From assembly GCF_029946005.1 (NCBI RefSeq), contig NZ_JAQSDR010000037.1, positions 92,991-156,990 on the forward strand: a stretch of 64,000 nucleotides of DNA. Direction: 5' to 3'. The notes under the pieces are model-generated. The model was given only the letters and a program-made list of their open reading frames with translations. It was not told the DNA's origin and did not search any database. A program made the position numbers and the translations under genes. The stretch comes from Aquabacterium sp. GTDB lineage: Bacteria > Pseudomonadota > Gammaproteobacteria > Burkholderiales > Burkholderiaceae_C. Every line of letters starts with the position of its first letter. Positions within the stretch are counted from its first letter, which is position 1. This document shows, piece after piece, positions 9,761-18,258 of the stretch.

Positions 9761-10789
9761 TCAGCCGGGATGACGCGGGGGCAAATCCCCTTGTATCTTG
9801 GTTTTTCCAAAGGATCTGGGTAACAAAGCCGCCACGCACGCCGCGCAGACCGCGCAAATTAAAAAGCAAACATGCAGCGCCAGGGCGGCGCCAACGACAT
9901 GCGCCAACAGGGGTGACTCGCGTTCCAGCAGTGCTGCCACGCCGGCCCATACCCCTGCTTCATAAGTGCCAAAGCCGGCGGGTCCTTGAATAGGAAAGAT
10001 GGCTGCCAATTCGCCCCCCAGTGCGCCACCCCAGGCCACAGGCCAGCTGATCTGGCTGATGGCGCTGAGCAACGTGGCGCCGGCTGCCAGCTTGAGCATC
10101 CAGTTGGCCAGGGTCAGCCCCCAGGCGGCAGGCCGATGGTGAGAGGGTTCCAGCATGGCGGCTTTGAGTTTGAGGGCCAAGTTGTGCCATCCGGCTGTCG
10201 CAGCCTGGTCTCCTGGGGATGCCAGGTTCAACAGCCGCTTCAACAACCACCACGCGCCGTGCCAGCAAAGGACCAGTCCCAGCAGGCCCGCGATCCTGGC
10301 AACCAAGGTCAGACCGGGCCACAAGGCCAATCCCAGGCCCGCCAGCACCGCCACGTCCTGAAGGCGCATCCACATCAGGCAAACCAAGGCGCGCGACATT
10401 GGCAGCCTCAACTCGCGGGCGGCCAACCAGGGGAAACTCAATTCGCCGGCGCGCATGGGTAACAGGTTCACCGCGGCGTTGTGCAGCAGGATCACTCGCA
10501 GGGCGTCGGTCCTCAAACCCAGCCACCGCTGGGGGGGCGCATGGTGGGTGTCCAGGCCGAGGACCACCTGCAGTCGGGCGCCCCGCAAACCATAGCTGAG
10601 CAGCAGGCCGCACAAGGTGAGCAACCAGATGGTGATCGAGGGTCTGTGAATGGCCTCAATGACCGGCGCGATGGGTGTGTTTGACAAAAGCCAGCCCAAC
10701 AAGGCCATTCCAAACGCCCAGGCCAATGCCAGCTTCATTCGCGAACGGGGCTTGGCGGGGGTGATGGGCGCTTCTTGAAAATCTGTCAC
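9761..10789 (-). CDS. flippase-like / lysylphosphatidylglycerol synthase TM-region (UPF0104-like) membrane protein
   Basis: 342 aa, multi-TM, LLSYGLRGARLQVVLG... HNAAVNLLPMRAGELSFPWLAARE... FPIQGPAGFGTYEAGVWAG typical of the family. GTG start or internal ATG. Confidence 0.75.
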   Translation of the reverse strand: MTDFQEAPITPAKPRSRMKLALAWAFGMALLGWLLSNTPIAPVIEAIHRPSITIWLLTLCGLLLSYGLRGARLQVVLGLDTHHAPPQRWLGLRTDALRVILLHNAAVNLLPMRAGELSFPWLAARELRLPMSRALVCLMWMRLQDVAVLAGLGLALWPGLTLVARIAGLLGLVLCWHGAWWLLKRLLNLASPGDQAATAGWHNLALKLKAAMLEPSHHRPAAWGLTLANWMLKLAAGATLLSAISQISWPVAWGGALGGELAAIFPIQGPAGFGTYEAGVWAGVAALLERESPLLAHVVGAALALHVCFLICAVCAACVAALLPRSFGKTKIQGDLPPRHPG

Positions 10790-10884
10790 AAGAGGTTGGA
10801 GGTTACTGCCCAGTGCAGGCCGGGCAGCCTTCTATTGTCCCGCATCTCGGGAGTTCGCTGCCGATCAAGCGGCGGCAAAAACGG

Positions 10885-10912
10885 CAATGGCGCACCCGAG
10901 GGTGCGCCATTG
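10885..10912 (-). terminator. Rho-independent terminator downstream of the sugar transferase gene
   Basis: Perfect palindrome CAATGGCGCACCC-GA-GGGTGCGCCATTG; on the minus strand it is followed by CCGTTTTTG (rc of CAAAAACGG). Confidence 0.8.
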
Positions 10913-10942
10913 CTCAACTGAACATGTCGGTTCAGTGAGCGT

Positions 10943-12352
10943 TCACTGCGAACCTTCGCGGAAAATCACCACGCTGACCGTTTCGAACAGGATCAGCAAG
11001 TCCAGGAACAAGGAGTTGTTCTTCACGTAGTACAGGTCGTACTGATGCTTGTGCAGCGCATCTTCAAGGGATGCACCGTAGCTGTACTTGACCTGGGCCC
11101 AACCTGTCACGCCCGGCTTGACGCTGTGGCGGATGTCGTAAAATGGGATCTGTTGCTTGAGCTGCTCGACAAAAGTGGGGCGCTCGGGGCGCGGCCCCAC
11201 CATGCTCATCTCGCCCTTGAGCACACTGAGGATCTGAGGCAGTTCGTCGATGCGGGTTTTGCGGATGAAAGCGCCAACGCGGGTCACTCGCGAATCGTTC
11301 TTCTTGGCCCACACGGCCACGCCGTCTTTTTCAGCGTCGGTGCTCATGCTGCGGAACTTCAGGCACATGAAGATCTTGCCGCCCAGGCCTACGCGCTCCT
11401 GGCGGTAAATGATCGGGCCTTCGCTTTCCAGCTTGATGGCCAACATCGTGATCAGCATGATCGGCGAGGCCAACAACAGCAGCACAGACGAACTGACGAT
11501 GTCGAACAAGCGTTTGATGGCGATGCGGGTGCGATTCTGGGCAAAGCCCTGGCCGTAAACGAGCCAGCTGGCCTTCAAGCTGTCAACCGGCACTTCGCCG
11601 GTTGTTTGCTCGTAAAAAGCGGCCAGGTCCAGGACTGGAATGCCCTGAATGCGGGCAGACAGCAGTTGATCCATCGGCACGCTGCCGCCACGTTGCTCTT
11701 TCACGGCCACAATGATCTGGTTGATCTCATGGCTTTGAATGATGTCTTTGATCGACAAGGCTGTGGAGAAGATGTTGAAGCGCTTGTCGGTGACGCCATG
11801 GTCGGCTTCTCCGGCGGGATAAAAACCGATCACCGAATGGCCTTGGACGCGGCGTGCCTTCAAGTCGGAGGCGACGGAGTGCGCTTCCTTGCCTGTGCCG
11901 ACAATCAAGATGCGTTGCTGCACGAAGGCGCTGCGCCACGAGGTCATCAGGTAACCGCGCACCACCACCAAGCCAAAAACCAGATAGGCCGTGGCGAACC
12001 CCATGAGTTGGTACGCCTGAGTGCCATCCAGCATGGTTTTGATGGCCAACTGATAGGCAATGGGGGCGCCCAGCAGGCAACCCAGCAAAGCGCGGCCCAA
12101 TTTGGCACGCGGGGTCTTGCGCTCAGAGCCTTCTCGGTAAACGCCCAGCAAACCGCAGTGCAGGGGCATCACGAAAGCAAAGCCCAAACCTGCCCACAGG
12201 GCAGTGGACATGCTAACCAGATCGGGGGATGTCCCCGTCATGTGCATGAAGGTCATGACCCCCAACACGATTGCCAAAAAACTGGTCAGGCTGTCCGCCA
12301 ATAACTCGGACAGCGTCGCGATGGAAATGTGATGCTGGAAGACCCGGAACAT
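10943..12352 (-). CDS. polyprenyl glycosylphosphotransferase (undecaprenyl-phosphate sugar phosphotransferase; EPS initiation)
   Basis: C-terminal KRLFDIVSSSVLLLLASPIMLITMLAIKLESEGPIIYRQERVGLGGKIFMCLKFRSM...TRIDELPQILSVLKGEMSMVGPRPERP. Confidence 0.92.
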   Translation of the reverse strand: MFRVFQHHISIATLSELLADSLTSFLAIVLGVMTFMHMTGTSPDLVSMSTALWAGLGFAFVMPLHCGLLGVYREGSERKTPRAKLGRALLGCLLGAPIAYQLAIKTMLDGTQAYQLMGFATAYLVFGLVVVRGYLMTSWRSAFVQQRILIVGTGKEAHSVASDLKARRVQGHSVIGFYPAGEADHGVTDKRFNIFSTALSIKDIIQSHEINQIIVAVKEQRGGSVPMDQLLSARIQGIPVLDLAAFYEQTTGEVPVDSLKASWLVYGQGFAQNRTRIAIKRLFDIVSSSVLLLLASPIMLITMLAIKLESEGPIIYRQERVGLGGKIFMCLKFRSMSTDAEKDGVAVWAKKNDSRVTRVGAFIRKTRIDELPQILSVLKGEMSMVGPRPERPTFVEQLKQQIPFYDIRHSVKPGVTGWAQVKYSYGASLEDALHKHQYDLYYVKNNSLFLDLLILFETVSVVIFREGSQ

Positions 12353-12561
12353 TTGGTGCGCCTCTCAAGACCGAGCAAATCGTGCAGCTATGCAACAACT
12401 TGCCTAACCCGTAATTATTTGTAATGCGCGATTATGGTCATACCGGCGGCTTGAAATAATCCTCCAAACGAGGGGGGGGCCCTAACTCAAGGGGGTTAGT
12501 GGGCAATACCGTGAAAAATTGATAAATGCACTGATCTGAGTCAAGGCGAGGTAGCCGGGCG

Positions 12562-13560
12562 TCAGTCCAAATTGGGCGCGGTCAGGGGATGTTGACCTGT
12601 CATGGCATTTTTAAGCAGGCGCATGACCAAGCGCTTTGGGTTATCGTCCCAAGGCGAAAATCGCGGCAATTGGTAGCGGTCGCAGGATTTCGTGGCGACA
12701 CCCCAGGCGGTTGATACGGCAGAGTGGTATCCCAGCTCCCGGACAAGCTTTACGTGCTCAGGGCCGTAGTCACGAACGGGGCGGCCATTGGGGTAGGCAA
12801 AAATCAGGGGCTCCTGGCCAATCACGTCGCCCAGCAGGCGCCGATTTTGGGCGATGTCTTGCCGCGCGCTGTCCAGGTCAATTCGATTCAGGATCGGGTG
12901 TGTGTGGGTGTGGCCACCAACGGTCATCCCCTGCGCCGCGAGGTGGCGAATTTCCTCGTCGGTCATCATGAGGCGCGGACGCAGTTTGCCAGGTGCCGCG
13001 GTTTCCCACACGCGCAGACAGGCTTGTTCTCTTTCCTGAAACGGTAGATATTTGACGGCGCTCAATATTTTCTCGGCGCAGCCTCGCCTGGAGGTCATGT
13101 CTTGCACGGGAAGTTGACCCAATCCGAGCCAATTCAACTCAAGTGCCGAGGATTGGCAGGCCCTCAGTGCTTCAATGATGATGTCATTGAACATGAGTCC
13201 GTCATTGATGTAGCCGCTGCAGATGAAAAAGGTGGCCTTCAATCCATGGCGCTGCAGTATTGGCAGGGCAATGGTGTAGTTGTCTTGGTAGCCATCGTCA
13301 AAAGTGATGCTGAGCGCACGAGCGGGCAGGGTGTCGCGCTCCAGGCGTTCAAGTGCTTCTGGCAGAGGCAGTACATTGAAACACTCGGCCAAAACCGCCA
13401 TGTGCCTGGCAAATTTTCGAGCATCAACCTGGTCGCTGGACAGCAATGGGTCGATGTCCGGAGGCACGCGGTGGTAGGTCAGGATGGTGAGATTGCCATT
13501 GCTTCCTCCCGGCGACACAAGTCTTCCTGCAGCGCGGAACAATGGCGTGACAGCGGTCAT
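12562..13560 (-). CDS. polysaccharide deacetylase (CE4/NodB domain)
   Basis: LTILTYHRVPPD, ALSITFDDGYQDNYTIALPIL, GMTVGGHTHTHPILNRI, FAYPNGRP. Confidence 0.88.
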   Translation of the reverse strand: MTAVTPLFRAAGRLVSPGGSNGNLTILTYHRVPPDIDPLLSSDQVDARKFARHMAVLAECFNVLPLPEALERLERDTLPARALSITFDDGYQDNYTIALPILQRHGLKATFFICSGYINDGLMFNDIIIEALRACQSSALELNWLGLGQLPVQDMTSRRGCAEKILSAVKYLPFQEREQACLRVWETAAPGKLRPRLMMTDEEIRHLAAQGMTVGGHTHTHPILNRIDLDSARQDIAQNRRLLGDVIGQEPLIFAYPNGRPVRDYGPEHVKLVRELGYHSAVSTAWGVATKSCDRYQLPRFSPWDDNPKRLVMRLLKNAMTGQHPLTAPNLD

Positions 13561-13642
13561 TTCCTGGAGATCCTTCGCTCAGTGGCGGTGCCTGCCATTG
13601 ACAGTTGCATTCATCATATCGATACGTACACCTAAAGTGGTA

Positions 13643-15802
13643 TTAGAACCCGGCTTGTTGTTCAAGTGGCAAAGGTGTTGTCTCGTCTGTTCGATCCAAA
13701 TTGCAAATACCCTTGGTCTTGATCCAGGTCAACAGGTGTTCGGCCATTCTGGTGGAAGTCTGCCCATCCCAAAACTTGGGCAGCCGTCCCTTCTTTCCTC
13801 CCCCACGCAAGATTTCAGCCACCGCTCGGCTGATCACGCTGCTGTTGTGACCCACTGCGATGTTGGTGCCCTGTTCGACCGTAATGCGCCGCTCCGTGAA
13901 GTTGTGCAGCGTCAGGCAGGGAATGCCCAGGATGGTGGCTTCTTCCTGAACCGTGGATGAATTGGTCAGGATGCAGGCCGAATGGCCCAGCAAGCCAATC
14001 ATCTTATGGTATGGGATCAGGGGCAGCGCCATGATGTGCCCTTCGTGGGCGATTTGCAGCAAACCCAGGTGGTCCAAGCAAGCGCGCGTGCTGTCGTGCA
14101 TTGGCCAGATCAACGGGATGTCCTTGCTGACCATGCGCAAGATGCCCACCAGGCTGGCCAACTCTTCCGGGTTGGTGACTTTGTCCAGTTGCTGGAGGTA
14201 GACCACCCCCACGCCACTTTTGCTTTTCAGGATGTCGGTGGGCTGATTGAGCTGACGCAGGGTGTACTTGGGTTGGGATGCTTGCGGCAGCATGGCGCGG
14301 ATGGCGTCCATCAGCAGGTTGCCCACGAACACCACGCGGTCAGCCGGGATGCCTTCTCTGGCCAGGTTGTCGTGCGCCACCCACTCCGAGGTGAACAGCA
14401 ACTCGCCCATGTGATCGCACATCATCCCGTTGACTTCTTGGGGACGAGAGCGGTCGAAGCTTCGCAGTCCGGCTTCCAGGTGGATGATGGGGATCCCATG
14501 CCGCTGCGCGGCCAGACTGCCTGCCAGCGCCGTGTCGTCTCCGGCCTGAACGATGATCGCCGCTGGACGATGTTGCTCGAACAACTGATCGAGTTGTTGC
14601 AAGGTGGCCGCCAGGTGGGTCAGGCCATTGCCCGCCGGGAGGCGCAACCGGTAGTCCGGGTTGCGCAATCCCAGGTGTTCCGACCAGTCTTGAGTCAACT
14701 CGAAGTGGCCTGGCGTGTCGATGTGCAAGAGCCTTGCGGGCGGCAAGTCAGCGCGGCAACTCAATGCTTTGAGCAAAGGTGATGCACGCAGGCAACCCGT
14801 GCGCGAGCCCGTGAGGCACAGCAGAAACGGCGTGTTCGGCTTGGCCTCGGGGTTGATGGAGGGTGCCACCCAACTTTGACTGGGAACTGGTCCGTCCAGC
14901 CCCTGGGTCAGCGTTGGAATGGCTGATTCCTTCAACGCAAGGCTGGTGTTGGCCGAGGCGGACGCGCCGGTGTTGCTGAGCACAGGCTCACCAATTTCTG
15001 AGCGTATTTCCTGGGCGATTCGAGACACACTGGCGGCCGAGATGTCGTGTTCGCCTGCCAGAAATGCAGCGAGCAGCACCCGGTTGCACAGTAAGTTGAT
15101 GCGTCGGGGAATGCCCGAGGTCCATTCATAGAACTCGTCAAAGGCTTCGGCGCTGATTTGCGGATTGTCGGTCCAGCCGACTTTGTGCAAACGATGCTCA
15201 ATGTAGCGGCGCGTCTCGTCACGGTCCATGGGACCAAGGTGGTAAGACGCGATCACCCGTTGCCGCAGTTGCTCCAGCGAGCGTGACAGCAACATGGTGC
15301 GCAACTCAGGCTGCCCGATCAGAAAGCTTTGCAGCAGAGCCTGGTTGCCAAACTGGAAGTTCGACAGCATGCGCAGTTCTTCAATCGCATCTCGGCTGAG
15401 GTTTTGGGCTTCGTCCACAATCAGCACTGCCCGCTTCTGCTGTGTCGCCAGCAGCGTCAGGTAGGCCTCCAGTGTGGAGATCAGATCGGCTTTGGTGTTG
15501 CCTTTGCACGGGATGCCAAAAGCGGCGATCGATGCTCTCAACAGATCACCGGCCTCCAGTTGGGTACTCACCAGCTGGGCCGCCACGACCTTTTCGGTGT
15601 CGATGTCGTTGAGCAGGGTGCGTACCAGGGTGGTCTTGCCGGCGCCGATGTCGCCCGTGATGACGATGAAACCTTCGGCTTGGTACAGGCCAAATTTCAG
15701 ATAGGACAGCGCGCTGCTGTGACCTTTGCTGTCGAAGTAAAAGCTGGGATCCGGGTTGAGCAGGAACGGCGCGCCGGTGAATCCGAAGTGTTTTTCGTAC
15801 AT
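13643..15802 (-). CDS. fusion: XrtA/PEP-CTERM-associated ExeA-like AAA ATPase (N-term) + UDP-GlcNAc 2-epimerase-like domain (C-term)
   Basis: N-term MYEKHFGFTGAPFLLNPDPSFYFDSKGH... VITGDIGAGKTTLVRTLL (Walker A), LIVDEAQNL (Walker B). C-term IIHLEAGLRSFDRSRPQEVNG, VVFVGNLLMDAI, ILTNSSTVQEEATILGIPCLTLHNFTERRITVEQGTN. One uninterrupted 719-aa frame. Confidence 0.88.
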   Translation of the reverse strand: MYEKHFGFTGAPFLLNPDPSFYFDSKGHSSALSYLKFGLYQAEGFIVITGDIGAGKTTLVRTLLNDIDTEKVVAAQLVSTQLEAGDLLRASIAAFGIPCKGNTKADLISTLEAYLTLLATQQKRAVLIVDEAQNLSRDAIEELRMLSNFQFGNQALLQSFLIGQPELRTMLLSRSLEQLRQRVIASYHLGPMDRDETRRYIEHRLHKVGWTDNPQISAEAFDEFYEWTSGIPRRINLLCNRVLLAAFLAGEHDISAASVSRIAQEIRSEIGEPVLSNTGASASANTSLALKESAIPTLTQGLDGPVPSQSWVAPSINPEAKPNTPFLLCLTGSRTGCLRASPLLKALSCRADLPPARLLHIDTPGHFELTQDWSEHLGLRNPDYRLRLPAGNGLTHLAATLQQLDQLFEQHRPAAIIVQAGDDTALAGSLAAQRHGIPIIHLEAGLRSFDRSRPQEVNGMMCDHMGELLFTSEWVAHDNLAREGIPADRVVFVGNLLMDAIRAMLPQASQPKYTLRQLNQPTDILKSKSGVGVVYLQQLDKVTNPEELASLVGILRMVSKDIPLIWPMHDSTRACLDHLGLLQIAHEGHIMALPLIPYHKMIGLLGHSACILTNSSTVQEEATILGIPCLTLHNFTERRITVEQGTNIAVGHNSSVISRAVAEILRGGGKKGRLPKFWDGQTSTRMAEHLLTWIKTKGICNLDRTDETTPLPLEQQAGF

Positions 15803-15811
15803 GGGTTGGCT

Positions 15812-17329
15812 TTAATAGCGGTAACCCAGGCCGACGTACATGGCTGATTCGTCGTTGGTGTTGATGTTCAACTGAGTGCCGCTGCTGGTTTGGTGGCGCA
15901 AACCAAATGTCGCTGTGGCTTGAGGAGACAAGCGCGTGCTGATATCGCTGTTCCAGGTAAGGCTGCGGAGACGGCCGATACTGTTGGGGTTGACGTTCGA
16001 GGTCAGGGTAGATTGCCCCCAGCGAACTCCTGCATTCAGGGAGGTGATCGGAGTCAGCCGACGGTTGAAGTTGAAGTCGACGTAGCGTTCCAGGCTTTGA
16101 TCACCGATCGGAGGCAGGTTGTTCAGGGCCAGTGCTTTGGTCTTGTTCATGCCTCCGGCCAAGCTGACGGTATTTCGCCGACCCATCAGCACCAGTCGGC
16201 CTTGAAGTGTCTGCCGTAGTGTAGGGGTCAAGGAATAAGGATCCAGCAGCGCAGACATCTGGTCATTCAATCCGCGCTGGGCGATGGTCTTGTCGACCAG
16301 CTCCGAACGGCTTCGTTCGTCCGGATTGTTGGTGGTGAACATTCGGTCCAGCAGTCCCCGCAAGGTTTGATTGCCGGGGTTGCTCAGGGAGGAGGCATAG
16401 GTGCTAGCCTCTCGCTCCGAGAAGATATTCCAAGCGAAGAAGGGGGTGCGGTGGTTCCAATCGACCTTCCAGCCGGTGCCGAAGACGCGGCGCTCCAGTC
16501 GGGATTCCAGGGTTGCGCGTTCATTGGGCCTCCAAGCCAGCGTGATTCCGCGGATGGTTCCGCTTTGCTGGTCTTGCGTGCCCGGCTGACCTGGCCGAGG
16601 CGCGTGGATGGAATCGCGCCCCAGAGTCAGCCCCGGGTAAAGGCCCTCTGTCAGGGCATAGCTCGCGCCCGCTCGCACGGTGTTTTCCCGCAAGGCCGAT
16701 GCCCGCAGGCCCGTCCATTCAAGCGACGTGCCCACCGGCACGGGTCGGCGCTCTAACCGAACGGCATGCCGCGTGAATTGAAGATCTTCTCTTGGCGAGC
16801 CAGCACTCGAGGTGTTTCGGCTGGATTGGACGAAGGATCGCTCAAGTTGGGCGTTGAGCTGAATGTCGGCGTCAAACGAATGGCGAATGTAAGGGATGAA
16901 CCGCGTGAGGGTTGTGGTGTAGCCATCGGTTGCGCCTGCCACAGTGCTTTGGCGGGTCAGCACCGTGGCCGGTGTCTGGCTGGCTTGGACCGAGGCATTG
17001 AGGCCTCCCCATTGGTCCACGAGCACGGATTCAAGTGCCAGCTCGCCCTCAGGCAAGGTCTGATCGGGCTGGCTGTTACGCACATAGTGAATGTTGTTAA
17101 CCCGGAGCCTGCCATCAACGCGAGAGCGGGCGCCCTCGTAGGAGCCACTCAACTCGGGTGAAGTGCTGATCACCAAGTCTTTTCTGGACGAATCACCTGC
17201 TGTTTGGGCATTGGTGGTCGCGGTGGCCGTGACGTTGATGCCAGGTTTAAGGTCCAGCTTCTGGCCTTGGGCATGAGGCAACCATGCGCACAGCATCAAG
17301 GCCAGGATGGAGCCAGACTCACGGCGCAT
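15812..17329 (-). CDS. XrtA-system-associated outer-membrane beta-barrel protein (TIGR03016-like)
   Basis: Signal peptide MRRESGSILALMLCAWLPHAQG; many beta-strand-like aromatic repeats; C-terminal SAMYVGLGYRY (terminal aromatic). Position in XrtA-type locus. Confidence 0.75.
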   Translation of the reverse strand: MRRESGSILALMLCAWLPHAQGQKLDLKPGINVTATATTNAQTAGDSSRKDLVISTSPELSGSYEGARSRVDGRLRVNNIHYVRNSQPDQTLPEGELALESVLVDQWGGLNASVQASQTPATVLTRQSTVAGATDGYTTTLTRFIPYIRHSFDADIQLNAQLERSFVQSSRNTSSAGSPREDLQFTRHAVRLERRPVPVGTSLEWTGLRASALRENTVRAGASYALTEGLYPGLTLGRDSIHAPRPGQPGTQDQQSGTIRGITLAWRPNERATLESRLERRVFGTGWKVDWNHRTPFFAWNIFSEREASTYASSLSNPGNQTLRGLLDRMFTTNNPDERSRSELVDKTIAQRGLNDQMSALLDPYSLTPTLRQTLQGRLVLMGRRNTVSLAGGMNKTKALALNNLPPIGDQSLERYVDFNFNRRLTPITSLNAGVRWGQSTLTSNVNPNSIGRLRSLTWNSDISTRLSPQATATFGLRHQTSSGTQLNINTNDESAMYVGLGYRY

Positions 17330-18251
17330 AGTAGCCATATGCACGGTTGCCTTTAGGGCCGGTGTACTTGTTCAACATGGACATGACCACGGGGCATTCT
17401 TCCACGGTGGCGAAGGCTTGTTTGACGGTGTTGAGCGCGGTCTTGCCTGCTTCAACCACCATCAGCACTTGGCCCATGGAGGTGGCCAGCACACGTGATT
17501 CGGTGCTGGGCAACAGTGGTGGCGTGTCAAAGATGATGACCCGGTCTGGATAAGTGGTGGCCAGTTCTTCCAGCAATTTGTCCATCGCTGCGCTGGCCAG
17601 TAACTCAGTCGACCTGGAGCTTGAAGTTCCTGCTGGCAGTAGCGTCAGCTTGGGAATGTTGGTCTTGAGCAGAACCTCGGACAGGTCGGTTTCAGGGTGT
17701 ATCAGCATGTCCAGCAATCCCTTGGAGGCTGAAACACCCATGCGTTCCAGGGCGGATGGGCGCACCACGTCCGCCTCCACCAGCAGCACGGTGTGGTCAA
17801 GTTCCATGGCAATGCTGACGGCCAGATTGATCGCTGTTTGTGTTTTGCCTTCCCCTGGCAAGGCACTGGTCACCATGATGATGTTCGCCCGCTTGGGGCG
17901 CGACGCCGTCTGGCCCCGCACGTTTTCCAGCAGCGGCCTCTTGATGATGCGGAATTCTTCTTCCAGTTGCGAGCGTGGATGACCCGGCACCAGCAGGCCG
18001 CAGCGGGTCATTTTCATCAAATCCAGCTCGATCATGCGCGACCTGCGCTCATCACCAGACGCTGTCACGTCAGCCTTGTGAGAGACAGGGCGGGGTGACG
18101 CAGAGGCTATTGAAACCGGTGGAGCCTTGTCGACCTTGGTTTCCGCCACGGTTGGCGCCGCCACTTGAACTTGAGGCGAAGCCTGGCCCACATCCACGCC
18201 AGCGCGGCGCAACTCTTCCAGTCGTTTGGCTGCTTGTTCAATGGTGTTCAT
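17319..18251 (-). CDS. XrtA-associated tyrosine autokinase (BY-kinase, CpsD/CapB-like)
   Basis: MNTIEQAAKRLEELRRAG; Walker A-like ALPGEGKTQTAINLA, VLLVEADVVRPSA, VIIFDTPPLLPSTES; tyrosine tail YGYYAP. Confidence 0.9.
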   Translation of the reverse strand: MNTIEQAAKRLEELRRAGVDVGQASPQVQVAAPTVAETKVDKAPPVSIASASPRPVSHKADVTASGDERRSRMIELDLMKMTRCGLLVPGHPRSQLEEEFRIIKRPLLENVRGQTASRPKRANIIMVTSALPGEGKTQTAINLAVSIAMELDHTVLLVEADVVRPSALERMGVSASKGLLDMLIHPETDLSEVLLKTNIPKLTLLPAGTSSSRSTELLASAAMDKLLEELATTYPDRVIIFDTPPLLPSTESRVLATSMGQVLMVVEAGKTALNTVKQAFATVEECPVVMSMLNKYTGPKGNRAYGYYAP

Positions 18252-18258
18252 GGTCGTA

